Origin: Nocardioides stalactiti
GTDB lineage: Bacteria > Actinomycetota > Actinomycetes > Propionibacteriales > Nocardioidaceae
NCBI RefSeq assembly: GCF_014180715.1
Contig: NZ_JACEFC010000041.1
Coordinates: 1 to 33,414 of the forward strand
Direction: 5' to 3'
DNA length: 33,414 bases
Shown: piece by piece, positions 7,648-16,939 of the stretch
How positions within the stretch are numbered: position 1 is the first letter of the stretch
Layout: each line of letters begins with the position of its first letter
Notes under the pieces: model-generated
The model's database searches: none
Seen by the model: only the letters and a program-made list of their open reading frames with translations
What the model was told of the DNA's origin: nothing
Program-made: the position numbers and the translations under genes

Positions 7648-10600
7648 TCAGCGTCGGACGACGGTGATCGTGACGGTGTCGGTGCTGCGCTTGTAGTCCT
7701 CGTTGGCACGGAACTTCGCGAACAGCTCGTGGTCACCGATCCCGAAGATCCGGGAGACCCGGATCCGCGCGATCCCGTTGTTGTTCAAGGCATCGCGGCC
7801 GAGCTTGAACCCGCCGTTCTTGAGGACGACGACCCCGTGCGGCGTGCTGCCGTCGGCGGCGGTGACCTCGACCTTGATGGTGAACGGGCGACCGCGTTCC
7901 ACCGTCTTCGGCCCGGTGGCCTCGGAGGTGGTGGCGACCGGGTCGGGCGCGCAGACCTGGACGGCCACGTCGTCGACGTACCAGCCGTCGACGCCGTTGC
8001 AGCCGTCGCGGCCCATGTCGAACCGGAAGTTGACCGTGTCGCCGGTGGACGCGATCGCGCTCAGGTCGATGACCGACGTGCCCCACGAGCCGGTGAGCTG
8101 ACCGCCGTCGGTGCCGGTCCAGGCGGCTTCGCCGCCCATCGGGCCCTGGGTCGGGTCGAGCTCGCCACCCGGCGCATTGAAGAGGTACGCCGTGTCGGGC
8201 ACGATCTCGAACGCTCCGCCGTTGACGCTGGCCTTGACGTTGCCGCCGTCCCACGTCGCCTCGGTGGCCACGTAGTGGTCGAACGACAGCCGCGGGGACT
8301 GGCCCTCCGGGACGGTGATGTCCGGGCTGATCAGACCGTTGCGGCTGGTCAGGTCACCGGGAGCACCACACGCCCCGGCCACCGGGTCGGGACCGAACGC
8401 GACGCTGCTGTCGTGCCCGGCGGGACCCTCGTCGGCGGCCTCCCACGGGATGCCCTCGCTGAACGGGAAGCCGAGCTCGACGTCCTGCGTCCAGCCGGCC
8501 AGGCCGTCCTCGAAGTCCTCCGACCAGGTGGTCGTGGTGGAGGTGTCGTCGCCACAGCTGAGCGACGGGGCGCCCGGCTGGAGCAGCGGCTGCCACTCGC
8601 ACTCCTCGGTCGGGTCGAGCCGCAGCTCGGTCTCGGCGATCGCGTCGCTCACCGCGGCACAGTCCGCCTCGGTGGTGCCACCGACGACCAGCTCAGGCTC
8701 GACGACCCCGCCGTCGGAGCCGTCGGGGTCGGCCGGGGCGCCGAGCGTGACCCGCTCGATCGACTGGCCCTGCAGCGCCTGGCACGCGGCCTCGAGACCG
8801 TCGGCGAGGTCGGGGAAGTACGACGTCGGCGTCAGGAAGTGGGTCTGGGTATACCAGAACAGCCACGCCGCCTTGTCGAGCCCGATCTCGTCGACCTTGC
8901 CGTCCAGGCCGTCCACCAGGATCGCGAACGTGCGGTTCACGACGCCCGAGTTGGAGTGCACGCCGCCCGCGTCGTCCTCGGAGCAGTGGTACTCCGCGTC
9001 GGACACGGCGCCGGGGTGGCCGTAGCAGTTCGGGTTCCACATGTCGCGGATCGCGCCGCCGAAGCCCGGGTCGGACTCGCCCGACAGCCACCGGTAGGAG
9101 TTGTCGGTCGTGGCCGGGACCGCGGCGACGTCGAAGGTCACCGGACCGCCGGCGGTCTTGAACTTCGCACCGTCCTCGACGGTGACCATGACGCCGTAGA
9201 TGTTCGCCGTGCCCGACATCGAGATCGGGTCGCGGCCGGCGGTGTGGTCGCCGACGACGATGCCGAGCGCGCCGGCGTCCTCGGCGTTGTCGGCCTTGGT
9301 GTCGAAGGTGCAGACGCCGCGGTCGACGTAGACCCACTGGCCGGCGATGGCGCCGGCGTTGGTGAACGGGAAGCACCCGTTGCCGGTCGAGTCGTCGGGC
9401 GTGCCGTCCGGCAGGGTGCCGGTGCCGTCGACGCCGACGATCGCGGTGCCGGTCACGCCGGCCTGGGTGATGACCGGTCCGAACGACGCCGGAGCGGCGT
9501 TGCAGGCGCCGGCGACCCCGGCCGGGTCGGTGATCTCCATGGTGATCAGGGACCGGGTGTACTCCGAGCAGAGACCCTCGGTGCGCTCGATCTTGGCGTC
9601 CTGGGTCTCGCCCAGGAAGTTGTCGCGGTCGTTGAGCATGTCGACCGTCTCGCCCCAGATGTCGGAGTAGCCCTCGTTCATCGCGCCGGACTGCCACTGG
9701 TAGATGAGCCCGGAGGTGGACTCGGTGTAGGCGTGGCCCCACTCGTGGGCGACGGTGTCGTCACCGGTGACGCCGGTGCAGTAGTTGGTCGAGAAGCCGT
9801 TCCAGTTGGCGTTGGGGCAGTTGATGGTCGGGTCGTTGTTGACCGTGTACATCTTGCCGCCGGCGCCGTCCCAGGAGTTGTAGCCGAAGGTGTTGCGGAA
9901 CATCCAGTACGACTCACCCGCGCCGAGGACCTCGTTGCGCTGGTCCTCGTCCAAGGAGCCGGGGAACGCGTCGCCCTCGGTGTAGACGAGGTCGTAGTTG
10001 ACGAAGTCGTCGTCCGGGTCGGCGGGGGTGCCGTTGTCGTCGACGTAGCCCTCGTACAGCTCGCGGTCGAGGGCGTGGGCCATCATCGACCAGCGGTTGA
10101 GGGGCTTGTTGGTCTCGGCGTCGAGGACGAGGGTCTCGCGGATGGTGCCCTTGTTCCAGACCTCGGCGACCCAGGCCAGGCGGTTCTGGCCGTCGATGCC
10201 GCGGGTCGAGCCGGTGCGATAGACCATCAGCTTGATCGAGCGGACGACCAGGCCGCCGCGGAAGCCCGGCGGCGCGTCCTCGTGGCCGCTCGGGCGGGCC
10301 TTGACGAGCTGGAGGGCACGGGCCCGCGCCTGCTTCTCGCTGATGCGGGGGGAGGTGGACAGCGACGTGGACACCGGGGTGGCGAAGCCGTTGACCGAGG
10401 TGAGGTCGCCCTCGTGGTCGACCTCCGCCTTGAGCTCGGCGCCGAAGACGGGAACGCCCTGGTAGGCCTGGGAGAAGGTGATCGACCAGCCGCCGCGGCC
10501 GCCGTAGACCTCGGTCTGCGTCAACTCACTCGGTCGGGCGCCGAACGCGGTCGCGAACCGGTCGAGGTAGCGGGTGGCCTTGTCGATGGCTCCCTTGCGA

Positions 10601-10851
10601 CCTTCGGCGGGGACGCCGGCGAACAGGTCGGGGTTGCCGCCGCGGGCGCGGACGAAGCCGGCCTTGCCCGTGGCCGGGTTCTCGCGCAGCGCCAGCCCGC
10701 CGGAGGAGGCCTCGCGCATCCGGTCGACGACGGACGGGTCGGGTTGGGCCGCGGGAGCGGCGGACGCGGTCAGCGCTTGTGGCGCCGCCAGGCCGGCGGC
10801 AACGAGGGCGAGGCCGAGCCCGATGCTCCGGCCCCGATTGAGAATCTTCAC
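7648..10851 (-). CDS. Secreted M4-like metallopeptidase with PA insertion and Ig-like tail
   Basis: Exported zinc endopeptidase of 1067 residues. In order: signal peptide (residues 1 to about 32, KILNRGR then a hydrophobic run ending ASAAPA); FTP/PepSY-type propeptide (about 70-255); catalytic domain with HEWGH (H369, E370, H373) and third zinc ligand E393 in MNEGYSDIWGE; a protease-associated (PA) domain at about 455-580 set inside the catalytic domain; the rest of the catalytic domain with VHSNSGVVN (H632, matching the transition-state histidine of thermolysin); a jelly-roll domain at about 775-970 (EDFEDGLAGW to GWYVDDVAVQ); and one Ig-like domain at the C-terminus. The GTG start at 10851 is preferred to an upstream ATG because AAGGGA lies 7 nt before it and the signal peptide follows at once. 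M36 is the closest alternative family, but VHSNSG favours M4. Target proteins are unknown. Confidence 0.9.
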   Translation of the reverse strand: MKILNRGRSIGLGLALVAAGLAAPQALTASAAPAAQPDPSVVDRMREASSGGLALRENPATGKAGFVRARGGNPDLFAGVPAEGRKGAIDKATRYLDRFATAFGARPSELTQTEVYGGRGGWSITFSQAYQGVPVFGAELKAEVDHEGDLTSVNGFATPVSTSLSTSPRISEKQARARALQLVKARPSGHEDAPPGFRGGLVVRSIKLMVYRTGSTRGIDGQNRLAWVAEVWNKGTIRETLVLDAETNKPLNRWSMMAHALDRELYEGYVDDNGTPADPDDDFVNYDLVYTEGDAFPGSLDEDQRNEVLGAGESYWMFRNTFGYNSWDGAGGKMYTVNNDPTINCPNANWNGFSTNYCTGVTGDDTVAHEWGHAYTESTSGLIYQWQSGAMNEGYSDIWGETVDMLNDRDNFLGETQDAKIERTEGLCSEYTRSLITMEITDPAGVAGACNAAPASFGPVITQAGVTGTAIVGVDGTGTLPDGTPDDSTGNGCFPFTNAGAIAGQWVYVDRGVCTFDTKADNAEDAGALGIVVGDHTAGRDPISMSGTANIYGVMVTVEDGAKFKTAGGPVTFDVAAVPATTDNSYRWLSGESDPGFGGAIRDMWNPNCYGHPGAVSDAEYHCSEDDAGGVHSNSGVVNRTFAILVDGLDGKVDEIGLDKAAWLFWYTQTHFLTPTSYFPDLADGLEAACQALQGQSIERVTLGAPADPDGSDGGVVEPELVVGGTTEADCAAVSDAIAETELRLDPTEECEWQPLLQPGAPSLSCGDDTSTTTTWSEDFEDGLAGWTQDVELGFPFSEGIPWEAADEGPAGHDSSVAFGPDPVAGACGAPGDLTSRNGLISPDITVPEGQSPRLSFDHYVATEATWDGGNVKASVNGGAFEIVPDTAYLFNAPGGELDPTQGPMGGEAAWTGTDGGQLTGSWGTSVIDLSAIASTGDTVNFRFDMGRDGCNGVDGWYVDDVAVQVCAPDPVATTSEATGPKTVERGRPFTIKVEVTAADGSTPHGVVVLKNGGFKLGRDALNNNGIARIRVSRIFGIGDHELFAKFRANEDYKRSTDTVTITVVRR

Positions 10852-10914
10852 CGAGTGATCCCTTCGAAAGCATGAATTGCTGGGAGGTGGCGTGGATCGC
10901 ACGCACCATTCGGC

Positions 10915-10920
10915 ACCTTA
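10915..10920 (-). promoter_or_regulatory. Putative -10 element of the metallopeptidase gene
   Basis: TAAGGT on the minus strand lies 63 nt before the GTG start. The identical hexamer is the putative -10 of the giant nuclease gene (17740-17745). I cannot find a good -35. The leader of roughly 55 nt contains a normal ribosome binding site (AAGGGA, 10859-10864), unlike the leaderless housekeeping genes around it. Confidence 0.4.
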
Positions 10921-10995
10921 GGAGCGTGACCGGGCGGGGTCTAGCCCTGGAGCCGTCGAAGTTCGATACCGATTTGGACAACGACGAGAAGCCCG

Positions 10996-11017
10996 GACGC
11001 CCGTGACGCCCGTGACG
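10996..11017. repeat. Short tandem repeat in the peptidase-ftsK divergent region
   Basis: GACGCCCGT occurs twice head to tail (10996-11004 and 11005-11013), followed by a third partial copy (GACG). It lies 53 bp upstream of the ftsK -10 element and could be a pair of regulator half-sites or a chance repeat. The 231-bp intergenic region around it holds nothing else clear apart from the two promoters and a CACGTG palindrome shortly downstream. Confidence 0.35.
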
Positions 11018-11069
11018 TTTGGGACTGCGACACGCTCACGTGATCCCTGGGGCGGATGTGACAGATGAG

Positions 11070-11075
11070 TAGGGT
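11070..11075 (+). promoter_or_regulatory. Leaderless -10 element for ftsK
   Basis: TAGGGT is followed by 7 nt and the ATG at 11083. The in-frame ATG at 11065 lies upstream of this hexamer and would not be on the transcript, so the start is placed at 11083. Confidence 0.6.
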
Positions 11076-11082
11076 CTTCAGC

Positions 11083-13698
11083 ATGGCGACCCGTACGTCT
11101 TCCCCGACGCGGTCGCGAAGCCGGAGCACGTCCAACAGCCGCAGCAGCGGAAGCAAGACCAGCGCCAGCTCGCGATCTCGTAGTACAGCCAACAAGAAGA
11201 CCACCGCGAAGAAGCGGCCGGCGACGCGGAGCACCGCGTCCCGTCGGCCGGCGCCGCGCGCTGTCCGCAGCGGCCCGGGCCCGGTGGCTCAGACGTTCAC
11301 CGCCCTCGCGCGGGTGCTCGTCGCTCTCTGGCTCGGCCTCGCCCACGGCGTCGGTGCCGTCGTCCGCAGCATCGTCGGGGGTGCCAAGGAGATCGAGCCC
11401 GAGCAGCGCCGCGACGGGATCGGGCTGCTGCTCTGCGGCCTGGCGTTCGTCGTCGCGGCCGGGGTCTGGTTCGAGGTCCCCGGCGGCCTGATGGAGGTCG
11501 TCCGCACGGTCGTGGCCGGCACCGTCGGCAAGGTCGGCTGGTTCGTCCCGCTGCTCGTCCTGCTCGGCGCCTGGCGAGTCATGCGCGACCCGGTGGCCAA
11601 CGGCCCCGTCGGGCGTCAGGTGATCGGCTGGAGCGCCTTCGCCTTCGGCCTGCTCGGCATGGTCCACATCGCCAACGGAAGCCCGCAGCCGGTGAGCGGC
11701 GACACCACGCCGCTCCAGGACGGCGGTGGCGCGGTCGGGTACGTCGTCTCGGCGCTGCTGCTCGACCTGCTCCGCTCGTCCGCGGTCGTCGTCCCGCTGC
11801 TCCTGCTGCTCTCGTTCTTCGGCCTCCTCATCATCACCGCCACCCCGCTCTATCGCGTCCCCGACCGGATGCGGGAACTGAGCGACACCCTGCTCGGCCG
11901 CCACCACGCGAGCGACGAGGGTGAGCCGACCCAGCCGATCAAGGTCCGTCGGGGCCGCGGGTCCGCTGGTTCGGGCGACGACACCCTCGACCCGCTCATG
12001 GGCGACCCCGCCTACGACACCCCGCTCCTGGCCGATCCCCCCAAGAAGCGGCGCAGCCGCAAGACCGCGGGGGACGTCGAGGAGTCGATGGAGCTGCGGG
12101 AGCCGATCGACCTCCCGCTCGTCGACGACGTGCCCCTGGTGGCGGCCTCGGCCGCTGCGGAGACCGGCGAGCTCGAGCCGCCCCCGCACGCCCAGCTGCC
12201 GCAGCGCGTCGAGCAGCTCGCGCTGTCCGGCGACATCACCTACTCGCTCCCGACCAGCGACGCGCTCAAGCCCGGATCGCCCCACAAGGCGCGCTCGAAG
12301 GCCAGCGACGCCGTCGTCGACAAGCTGACCCAGGTGCTCGAGGAGTTCGGCATCGACGCCCAGGTCACCGGCTACACGCGTGGCCCGACGGTGACCCGCT
12401 ACGAGATCGAGCTGGGCACCGGCGTCAAGGTCGAGAAGATCCTCGGCGTCTCGCGCAACATCTCCTACGCCGTCGGCTCCGAGGACGTGCGGATCCTCAG
12501 CCCGATCCCCGGCAAGTCCGCGGTCGGCGTCGAGATCCCCAACATCGACAAGGAGATCGTCTCCCTCGGTGACGTGCTGCGGTCCAACGCGTCGCGCAAC
12601 GACCACCACCCGATGGTGGCCGGCCTCGGCAAGGACGTGGAGGGCGGCTTCGTCGTCGCCAACATGGCGAAGATGCCGCACCTGCTCGTCGCGGGTGCGA
12701 CCGGCTCCGGCAAGTCGAGCTTCATCAACTCGCTGATCACCTCGATCCTCATGCGGGCGACGCCCGACGAGGTCCGCATGATCATGGTCGACCCCAAGCG
12801 CGTGGAGCTCAACAACTACGAGGGCGTCCCGCACCTCATCACGCCGATCATCACCAACCCCAAGAAGGCCGCCGAGGCGCTCGCGTGGGTCTGTCGCGAG
12901 ATGGACATGCGCTACGACGACCTGGCCAACTTCGGGTTCCGCCACATCGACGACTTCAACAAGGCCGTCCGGGCGGGCAAGGTCGAGGTCCCGCCGGGCA
13001 GCGAGCGGGTCGTGACGCCGTACCCCTACCTGCTGGTGATCGTCGACGAGCTCGCCGACCTGATGATGGTGGCGCCCCGCGACGTCGAGGACTCCGTCGT
13101 CCGGATCACCCAGCTCGCCCGCGCCGCCGGCATCCACCTGGTGCTCGCGACGCAGCGACCGTCGGTCGACGTCGTGACCGGCCTGATCAAGGCCAACGTC
13201 CCGTCGAGGCTCGCGTTCGCGACGTCCTCGCTCGCGGACAGCCGGGTCATCCTCGACCAGCCGGGCGCCGAGAAGCTCGTCGGCCAGGGTGACGGGCTGT
13301 TCCTGCCGATGGGCGCGTCGAAGCCCATCAGGGTCCAGGGGAGCTGGGTCACCGAGGCGGAGATCCACCAGGTCGTCAAGCACTGCAAGGCCCAGCTCGA
13401 GCCGACGTACCGCGAGGACGTCACCGCCCCGCAGGCCAGCAACAAGGTGCTCGACGACGACATCGGCGACGACATGGACCTCGTGGTGCAGGCGATCGAG
13501 CTGGTCGTCTCCACCCAGTTCGGCTCGACGTCGATGCTCCAGCGCAAGCTCCGCGTCGGCTTCGCGAAGGCCGGGCGGTTGATGGACATCCTCGAGAGTC
13601 GTGGCGTGGTCGGGCCCAGTGAGGGCTCGAAGGCACGCGACGTCCTCGTGAAGCCCGACGAGCTCGACGCCGTGATCATGACCATCCAGGGGGAGTGA
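11083..13698 (+). CDS. ftsK: DNA translocase FtsK
   Basis: Septum-located ATPase that pumps chromosomal DNA between daughter cells and helps resolve chromosome dimers. It has 871 residues from the ATG at 11083. A basic, Ser/Thr/Arg/Lys-rich N-terminal tail (about 1-65) precedes four predicted membrane helices (about 110-130, 147-165, 180-200, 225-255), then an acidic linker. The motor follows, with Walker A GATGSGKSS near residue 540, Walker B LLVIVDELADLM near 648, and the ATQRPSVDVVTG block near 690. The C-terminal winged-helix gamma domain (about 790-868, QFGSTSMLQRKLRVGFAKAGRLMD) reads DNA polarity sequences. An ATG at 11065 is also in frame, but a TAGGGT element just upstream of 11083 argues against it. 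First gene of an operon with the RodZ-like gene, rimO and pgsA. Confidence 0.96.
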   Translation: MATRTSSPTRSRSRSTSNSRSSGSKTSASSRSRSTANKKTTAKKRPATRSTASRRPAPRAVRSGPGPVAQTFTALARVLVALWLGLAHGVGAVVRSIVGGAKEIEPEQRRDGIGLLLCGLAFVVAAGVWFEVPGGLMEVVRTVVAGTVGKVGWFVPLLVLLGAWRVMRDPVANGPVGRQVIGWSAFAFGLLGMVHIANGSPQPVSGDTTPLQDGGGAVGYVVSALLLDLLRSSAVVVPLLLLLSFFGLLIITATPLYRVPDRMRELSDTLLGRHHASDEGEPTQPIKVRRGRGSAGSGDDTLDPLMGDPAYDTPLLADPPKKRRSRKTAGDVEESMELREPIDLPLVDDVPLVAASAAAETGELEPPPHAQLPQRVEQLALSGDITYSLPTSDALKPGSPHKARSKASDAVVDKLTQVLEEFGIDAQVTGYTRGPTVTRYEIELGTGVKVEKILGVSRNISYAVGSEDVRILSPIPGKSAVGVEIPNIDKEIVSLGDVLRSNASRNDHHPMVAGLGKDVEGGFVVANMAKMPHLLVAGATGSGKSSFINSLITSILMRATPDEVRMIMVDPKRVELNNYEGVPHLITPIITNPKKAAEALAWVCREMDMRYDDLANFGFRHIDDFNKAVRAGKVEVPPGSERVVTPYPYLLVIVDELADLMMVAPRDVEDSVVRITQLARAAGIHLVLATQRPSVDVVTGLIKANVPSRLAFATSSLADSRVILDQPGAEKLVGQGDGLFLPMGASKPIRVQGSWVTEAEIHQVVKHCKAQLEPTYREDVTAPQASNKVLDDDIGDDMDLVVQAIELVVSTQFGSTSMLQRKLRVGFAKAGRLMDILESRGVVGPSEGSKARDVLVKPDELDAVIMTIQGE

Positions 13699-13702
13699 CG
13701 AC

Positions 13703-15421
13703 ATGACCGACCAGTACTTCGACACCGACCTGCCGCTCCTCGACACCGACCGGGCAGCCGACGAGGCAGCCGAGACGGAGACCGACGAGGTCGACGTCGA
13801 CCAGGTGGAGGTACGACGCAACGTCGTGCTCTCCGCGGTCGTCGGTGCGCTCGCCGGCATCCTCACCGGGGCGTTCGCCCTGCGTGCGTTCGGCGGGGGC
13901 GGGCCGCTCGACTGGGCCGCGTTCGCGGTCCTCGGCGCCATCACCGTCCTGCACCTCGCGGCTGTCGCGGACGGCCGCGCGCCGCTGCTGGTCGCCGACC
14001 GGCTCGGCGTCCGGCTGCGCGAGGGCGCCACCTGGCAGGGCATCGCCTGGGACGACATCGAGTGCCTCGAGCACCTGCCGCGCCGGATGCCGCTCCACGA
14101 CGGCCACCTGCTCGTCGTGGGGGACAGCGGTCAGCAGCTCATCGTGCCGCTCACGCTGGCGACCCGGATCGTCGGCGCCGCCCCGGGCTCGGTCAGCGAC
14201 GAGCTCGCCCACCTCGCCGACGGCCGTGCCGACGTGGTCGAGGTCGTGGCCGGGCTCGACGAGGACGAGGCCACCTATGACGGCCCGTCCGACCACGATC
14301 CGTCCGACGCCACCGACGAGGTGAGCGTCGAGGTGCCGTCCGACGCGTACGTCGACGACGTCCCGCCACTGGACGAGGAAACGGTCCGGATCGAGCGCCG
14401 CGGCATCGCTGCCGAGGTCGAGAAGCGCTTCCGCTACGGCCCTCCGAGCCAGTCCCCGGCGGACTCCCGGGACCTGGTGGACGCCGGCCCGCCGTTCGCG
14501 CCCGGGCGACCGGTCATGTCCGCTGCCCGCGTCGAGATGACTGCGGACGGCAGCGGCAGCACGACCACGCACCCGACGCTGGGGGCCAACGCGCTCCAGG
14601 TCGAGACGGTCGTGGAGGACCAGGAGGACGCCCTGGTCGACCTCCAGGAGGACCGGTCCGAGCACACGCTGACGGTGGTCCTCGACGACGTCGCGGTCCG
14701 GCCGGCCCCCCAGCCCGTCATCGGTCCGCAGCTCGAAGCGGCCCGCAGCCGGCTGAGGCTGACCGTCGACCAGCTCTCCGAGCGCACTCGTATCCGCCCC
14801 CACGTCATCGAGGCGCTCGAGGTCGACGACTTCGGCCCGTGCGGCGGCGACTTCTACGCCCGCGGCCACCTGCGCACGCTCGCCCGGGTCCTGGGCATCG
14901 AGGCCGGTCCGCTGGTCGCGGCCTACGACGAGACCTACGCCGACGCGCCCGTCGACCCGCGCCGGGTCTTCGAGTCGGAGCTCGCCACGGGCGTCGGCGG
15001 CTCGATCCGCGGCACCCGGGGCGGTCGCAACTGGTCGGTCCTGCTCGCTGCGGTGATGGCGGCGGTGCTGGTGTGGTCGATCGCCCGTCTGGTCATGGAC
15101 GGTCCGGTCCCCATCGACCCGCCCCAGTCGCTGAAGCAGATGGGCAGCGACGGCCTCCACCGCGGCGCCGCGGCGGGCACCGAGGTGCCCGTCGTCCTCA
15201 ACGCCCCCGCCGGTGGTGCCCAGCTCGTCGTCCGCGACAGCAACGGCGACATCAAGTTCAAGGGCCAGCTGGCGTTCGGCCAGACCGCGAAGCTGAAGGT
15301 CGTCCCGCCGGTGCGGATCTGGAGCTCCGACGGCTCCGTCACGGCCGCCGTCGACTGCAAGGACCCGACGGCGCTCGGGGAGACCGGCATCGAGGTCAAC
15401 AAGACCCTCCCCGGTTGCTGA
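13703..15421 (+). CDS. RodZ-like membrane protein with HTH and DUF4115 domains
   Basis: 572-residue membrane protein. Its C-terminal half has the RodZ plan: an HTH_25-type helix-turn-helix at about 336-400 (QLEAARSRLRLTVDQLSERT, then FYARGHLRTLARVLGIE), one membrane helix at about 443-466, and an extracellular beta domain of the DUF4115 type to the end. The N-terminal half adds two further membrane helices (about 36-62 and 66-90) and a long acidic cytoplasmic linker; canonical RodZ lacks these. RodZ links the cell-wall elongation machinery to the cytoskeleton; actinobacteria mostly lack rod-type MreB function, so the role here is uncertain. The gene begins 4 nt after ftsK, with GGGGGAG overlapping the ftsK end as ribosome binding site. 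Location behind ftsK suggests a role in the cell envelope or division. Confidence 0.8.
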   Translation: MTDQYFDTDLPLLDTDRAADEAAETETDEVDVDQVEVRRNVVLSAVVGALAGILTGAFALRAFGGGGPLDWAAFAVLGAITVLHLAAVADGRAPLLVADRLGVRLREGATWQGIAWDDIECLEHLPRRMPLHDGHLLVVGDSGQQLIVPLTLATRIVGAAPGSVSDELAHLADGRADVVEVVAGLDEDEATYDGPSDHDPSDATDEVSVEVPSDAYVDDVPPLDEETVRIERRGIAAEVEKRFRYGPPSQSPADSRDLVDAGPPFAPGRPVMSAARVEMTADGSGSTTTHPTLGANALQVETVVEDQEDALVDLQEDRSEHTLTVVLDDVAVRPAPQPVIGPQLEAARSRLRLTVDQLSERTRIRPHVIEALEVDDFGPCGGDFYARGHLRTLARVLGIEAGPLVAAYDETYADAPVDPRRVFESELATGVGGSIRGTRGGRNWSVLLAAVMAAVLVWSIARLVMDGPVPIDPPQSLKQMGSDGLHRGAAAGTEVPVVLNAPAGGAQLVVRDSNGDIKFKGQLAFGQTAKLKVVPPVRIWSSDGSVTAAVDCKDPTALGETGIEVNKTLPGC

Positions 15422-15485
15422 CACGGGTGGGTTCTGCGGTGGGCGGGCGGCTTCCGGCGTTTCGCTCAAGGTGGGCGCGAACCGC

Positions 15486-15491
15486 CATACT
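15486..15491 (+). promoter_or_regulatory. Possible -10 element for rimO
   Basis: CATACT lies 11 nt before the ATG at 15503, which would give a leader of only a few bases. The 81-bp gap after the RodZ-like gene is the only sizeable gap inside this operon, so an internal promoter is reasonable. It matches the pattern less well than the other promoters in this window. Confidence 0.35.
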
Positions 15492-15502
15492 TGCCGGTAG
15501 TC

Positions 15503-16939
15503 ATGACCATTCCTGAAGCGCCCGCCGCCGTTCCCACCGTCACCGGAGAGCCCCTGTCGGTCGCGTTGCTGACGCTCGGCTGCGCCCGCAACGACGTCGA
15601 CTCCGAGGAGCTCGCGGGCCGGCTGGCCGCCGACGGGTTCCTGCTCGTCGACGACCCCGAGGACGCCGACACGGTGGTGGTCAACACCTGCGGCTTCGTC
15701 GACGCGGCCAAGAAGGACTCGATCGACACCCTGCTGGCGGCCGCCGACCTCAAGGACGAGGAGGGTGGCAACGTGAAGGCCGTGGTCGCGGTCGGCTGCC
15801 TCGCCGAGCGCTACGGCTCCGAGCTCGCCGACTCGCTGCCCGAGGCCGACGCCGTGCTCGGCTTCGACGACTACACCGACATCGCCGCCCGGCTCCGGTC
15901 GATCGTGGCGGGGGAGCGGCCGCACGCCCACACGCCGCAGGACCGCCGCAAGCTGCTCCCGATCAGCCCTGCCGACCGCCCCTCGGCCGGCCCCGCGACC
16001 CTCGAGGCGCGGGCCCGCCTGGACTCCGGTCCGATGGCGGCGCTCAAGCTCGCCAGCGGCTGCGACCGGCGCTGCACCTTCTGCGCGATCCCGATGTTCC
16101 GCGGTTCCTTCGTCAGCCGCCGGCCCTCCGACGTGCTCGCCGAAGGGGTGTGGCTCGCCGGCCAGGGCGCCCGTGAGCTGTTCCTCGTCTCGGAGAACTC
16201 GACGTCCTACGGCAAGGACCTCGGCGACCTCCGGCTGCTCGAGACGCTGCTCCCCGAGCTGGCGGCCATCGACGGGATCGACCGGGTGCGGGTGTCCTAC
16301 CTCCAGCCGGCCGAGACCCGGCCCGGCCTGATCGAGGCCATCGCCACGACGCCCGGCGTCGCGCCGTACTTCGACCTGTCCTTCCAGCACGCGAGCAACG
16401 CGGTGCTGCGCCGGATGCGGCGGTTCGGCGACCCGGAGAGCTTCCTGGGCCTGCTCGACCAGGTCCGGTCGCACGCGCCCGAGGCGGGCGTCCGCTCCAA
16501 CGTCATCGTGGGCTTCCCCGGCGAGACCGAGGAGGACTTCCAGATCCTCTGCGACTTCCTCACCGCTGCCCGCCTCGACGTGACGGGCGTGTTCGGCTAC
16601 TCCGACGAGGACGGCACCGAGGCGGAGTCGTTCGACGGCAAGCACGACGAGGACGAGATCCGGGCCCGGGTGGCTCACCTGACCGACCTGGTCGCTGCGC
16701 TGACGAGCGACCGCGCCGAGGAACGGATCGGCGAGACGGTCGAGGTGCTCGTCGAGGACCTTGACACCGACCTCGAGGGGCACGTGGAGGGCCGGGCGGC
16801 CCACCAGGGCCCCGAGGTCGACGGCAGCACGTTGGTGCGGGGCTGCCCCGAAGCGAGGATCGGCGACCTGGTCACGGCCGTGGTCGTCGCGAGCGACGGG
16901 GTCGACCTCGTCGCCGAGGCGACAGGAGAGAAGCGATGA
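15503..16939 (+). CDS. rimO: Ribosomal protein S12 methylthiotransferase RimO
   Basis: Radical-SAM enzyme that adds a methylthio group to a conserved aspartate of ribosomal protein S12. In the 478 residues, the N-terminal MTTase domain has its three cluster cysteines at C27 (LGCARND), C63 (NTCGFVD) and C99 (VGCLAERY). The radical-SAM motif CDRRCTFC gives C187, C191 and C194. A TRAM domain closes the protein. [14 protein letters not shown] is characteristic of RimO rather than of MiaB, its tRNA-modifying relative. The ATG at 15503 is preferred to an in-frame TTG at 15491 because the TTG overlaps the probable -10 element. Its stop overlaps the pgsA start (ATGA). Confidence 0.95.
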   Translation: MTIPEAPAAVPTVTGEPLSVALLTLGCARNDVDSEELAGRLAADGFLLVDDPEDADTVVVNTCGFVDAAKKDSIDTLLAAADLKDEEGGNVKAVVAVGCLAERYGSELADSLPEADAVLGFDDYTDIAARLRSIVAGERPHAHTPQDRRKLLPISPADRPSAGPATLEARARLDSGPMAALKLASGCDRRCTFCAIPMFRGSFVSRRPSDVLAEGVWLAGQGARELFLVSENSTSYGKDLGDLRLLETLLPELAAIDGIDRVRVSYLQPAETRPGLIEAIATTPGVAPYFDLSFQHASNAVLRRMRRFGDPESFLGLLDQVRSHAPEAGVRSNVIVGFPGETEEDFQILCDFLTAARLDVTGVFGYSDEDGTEAESFDGKHDEDEIRARVAHLTDLVAALTSDRAEERIGETVEVLVEDLDTDLEGHVEGRAAHQGPEVDGSTLVRGCPEARIGDLVTAVVVASDGVDLVAEATGEKR

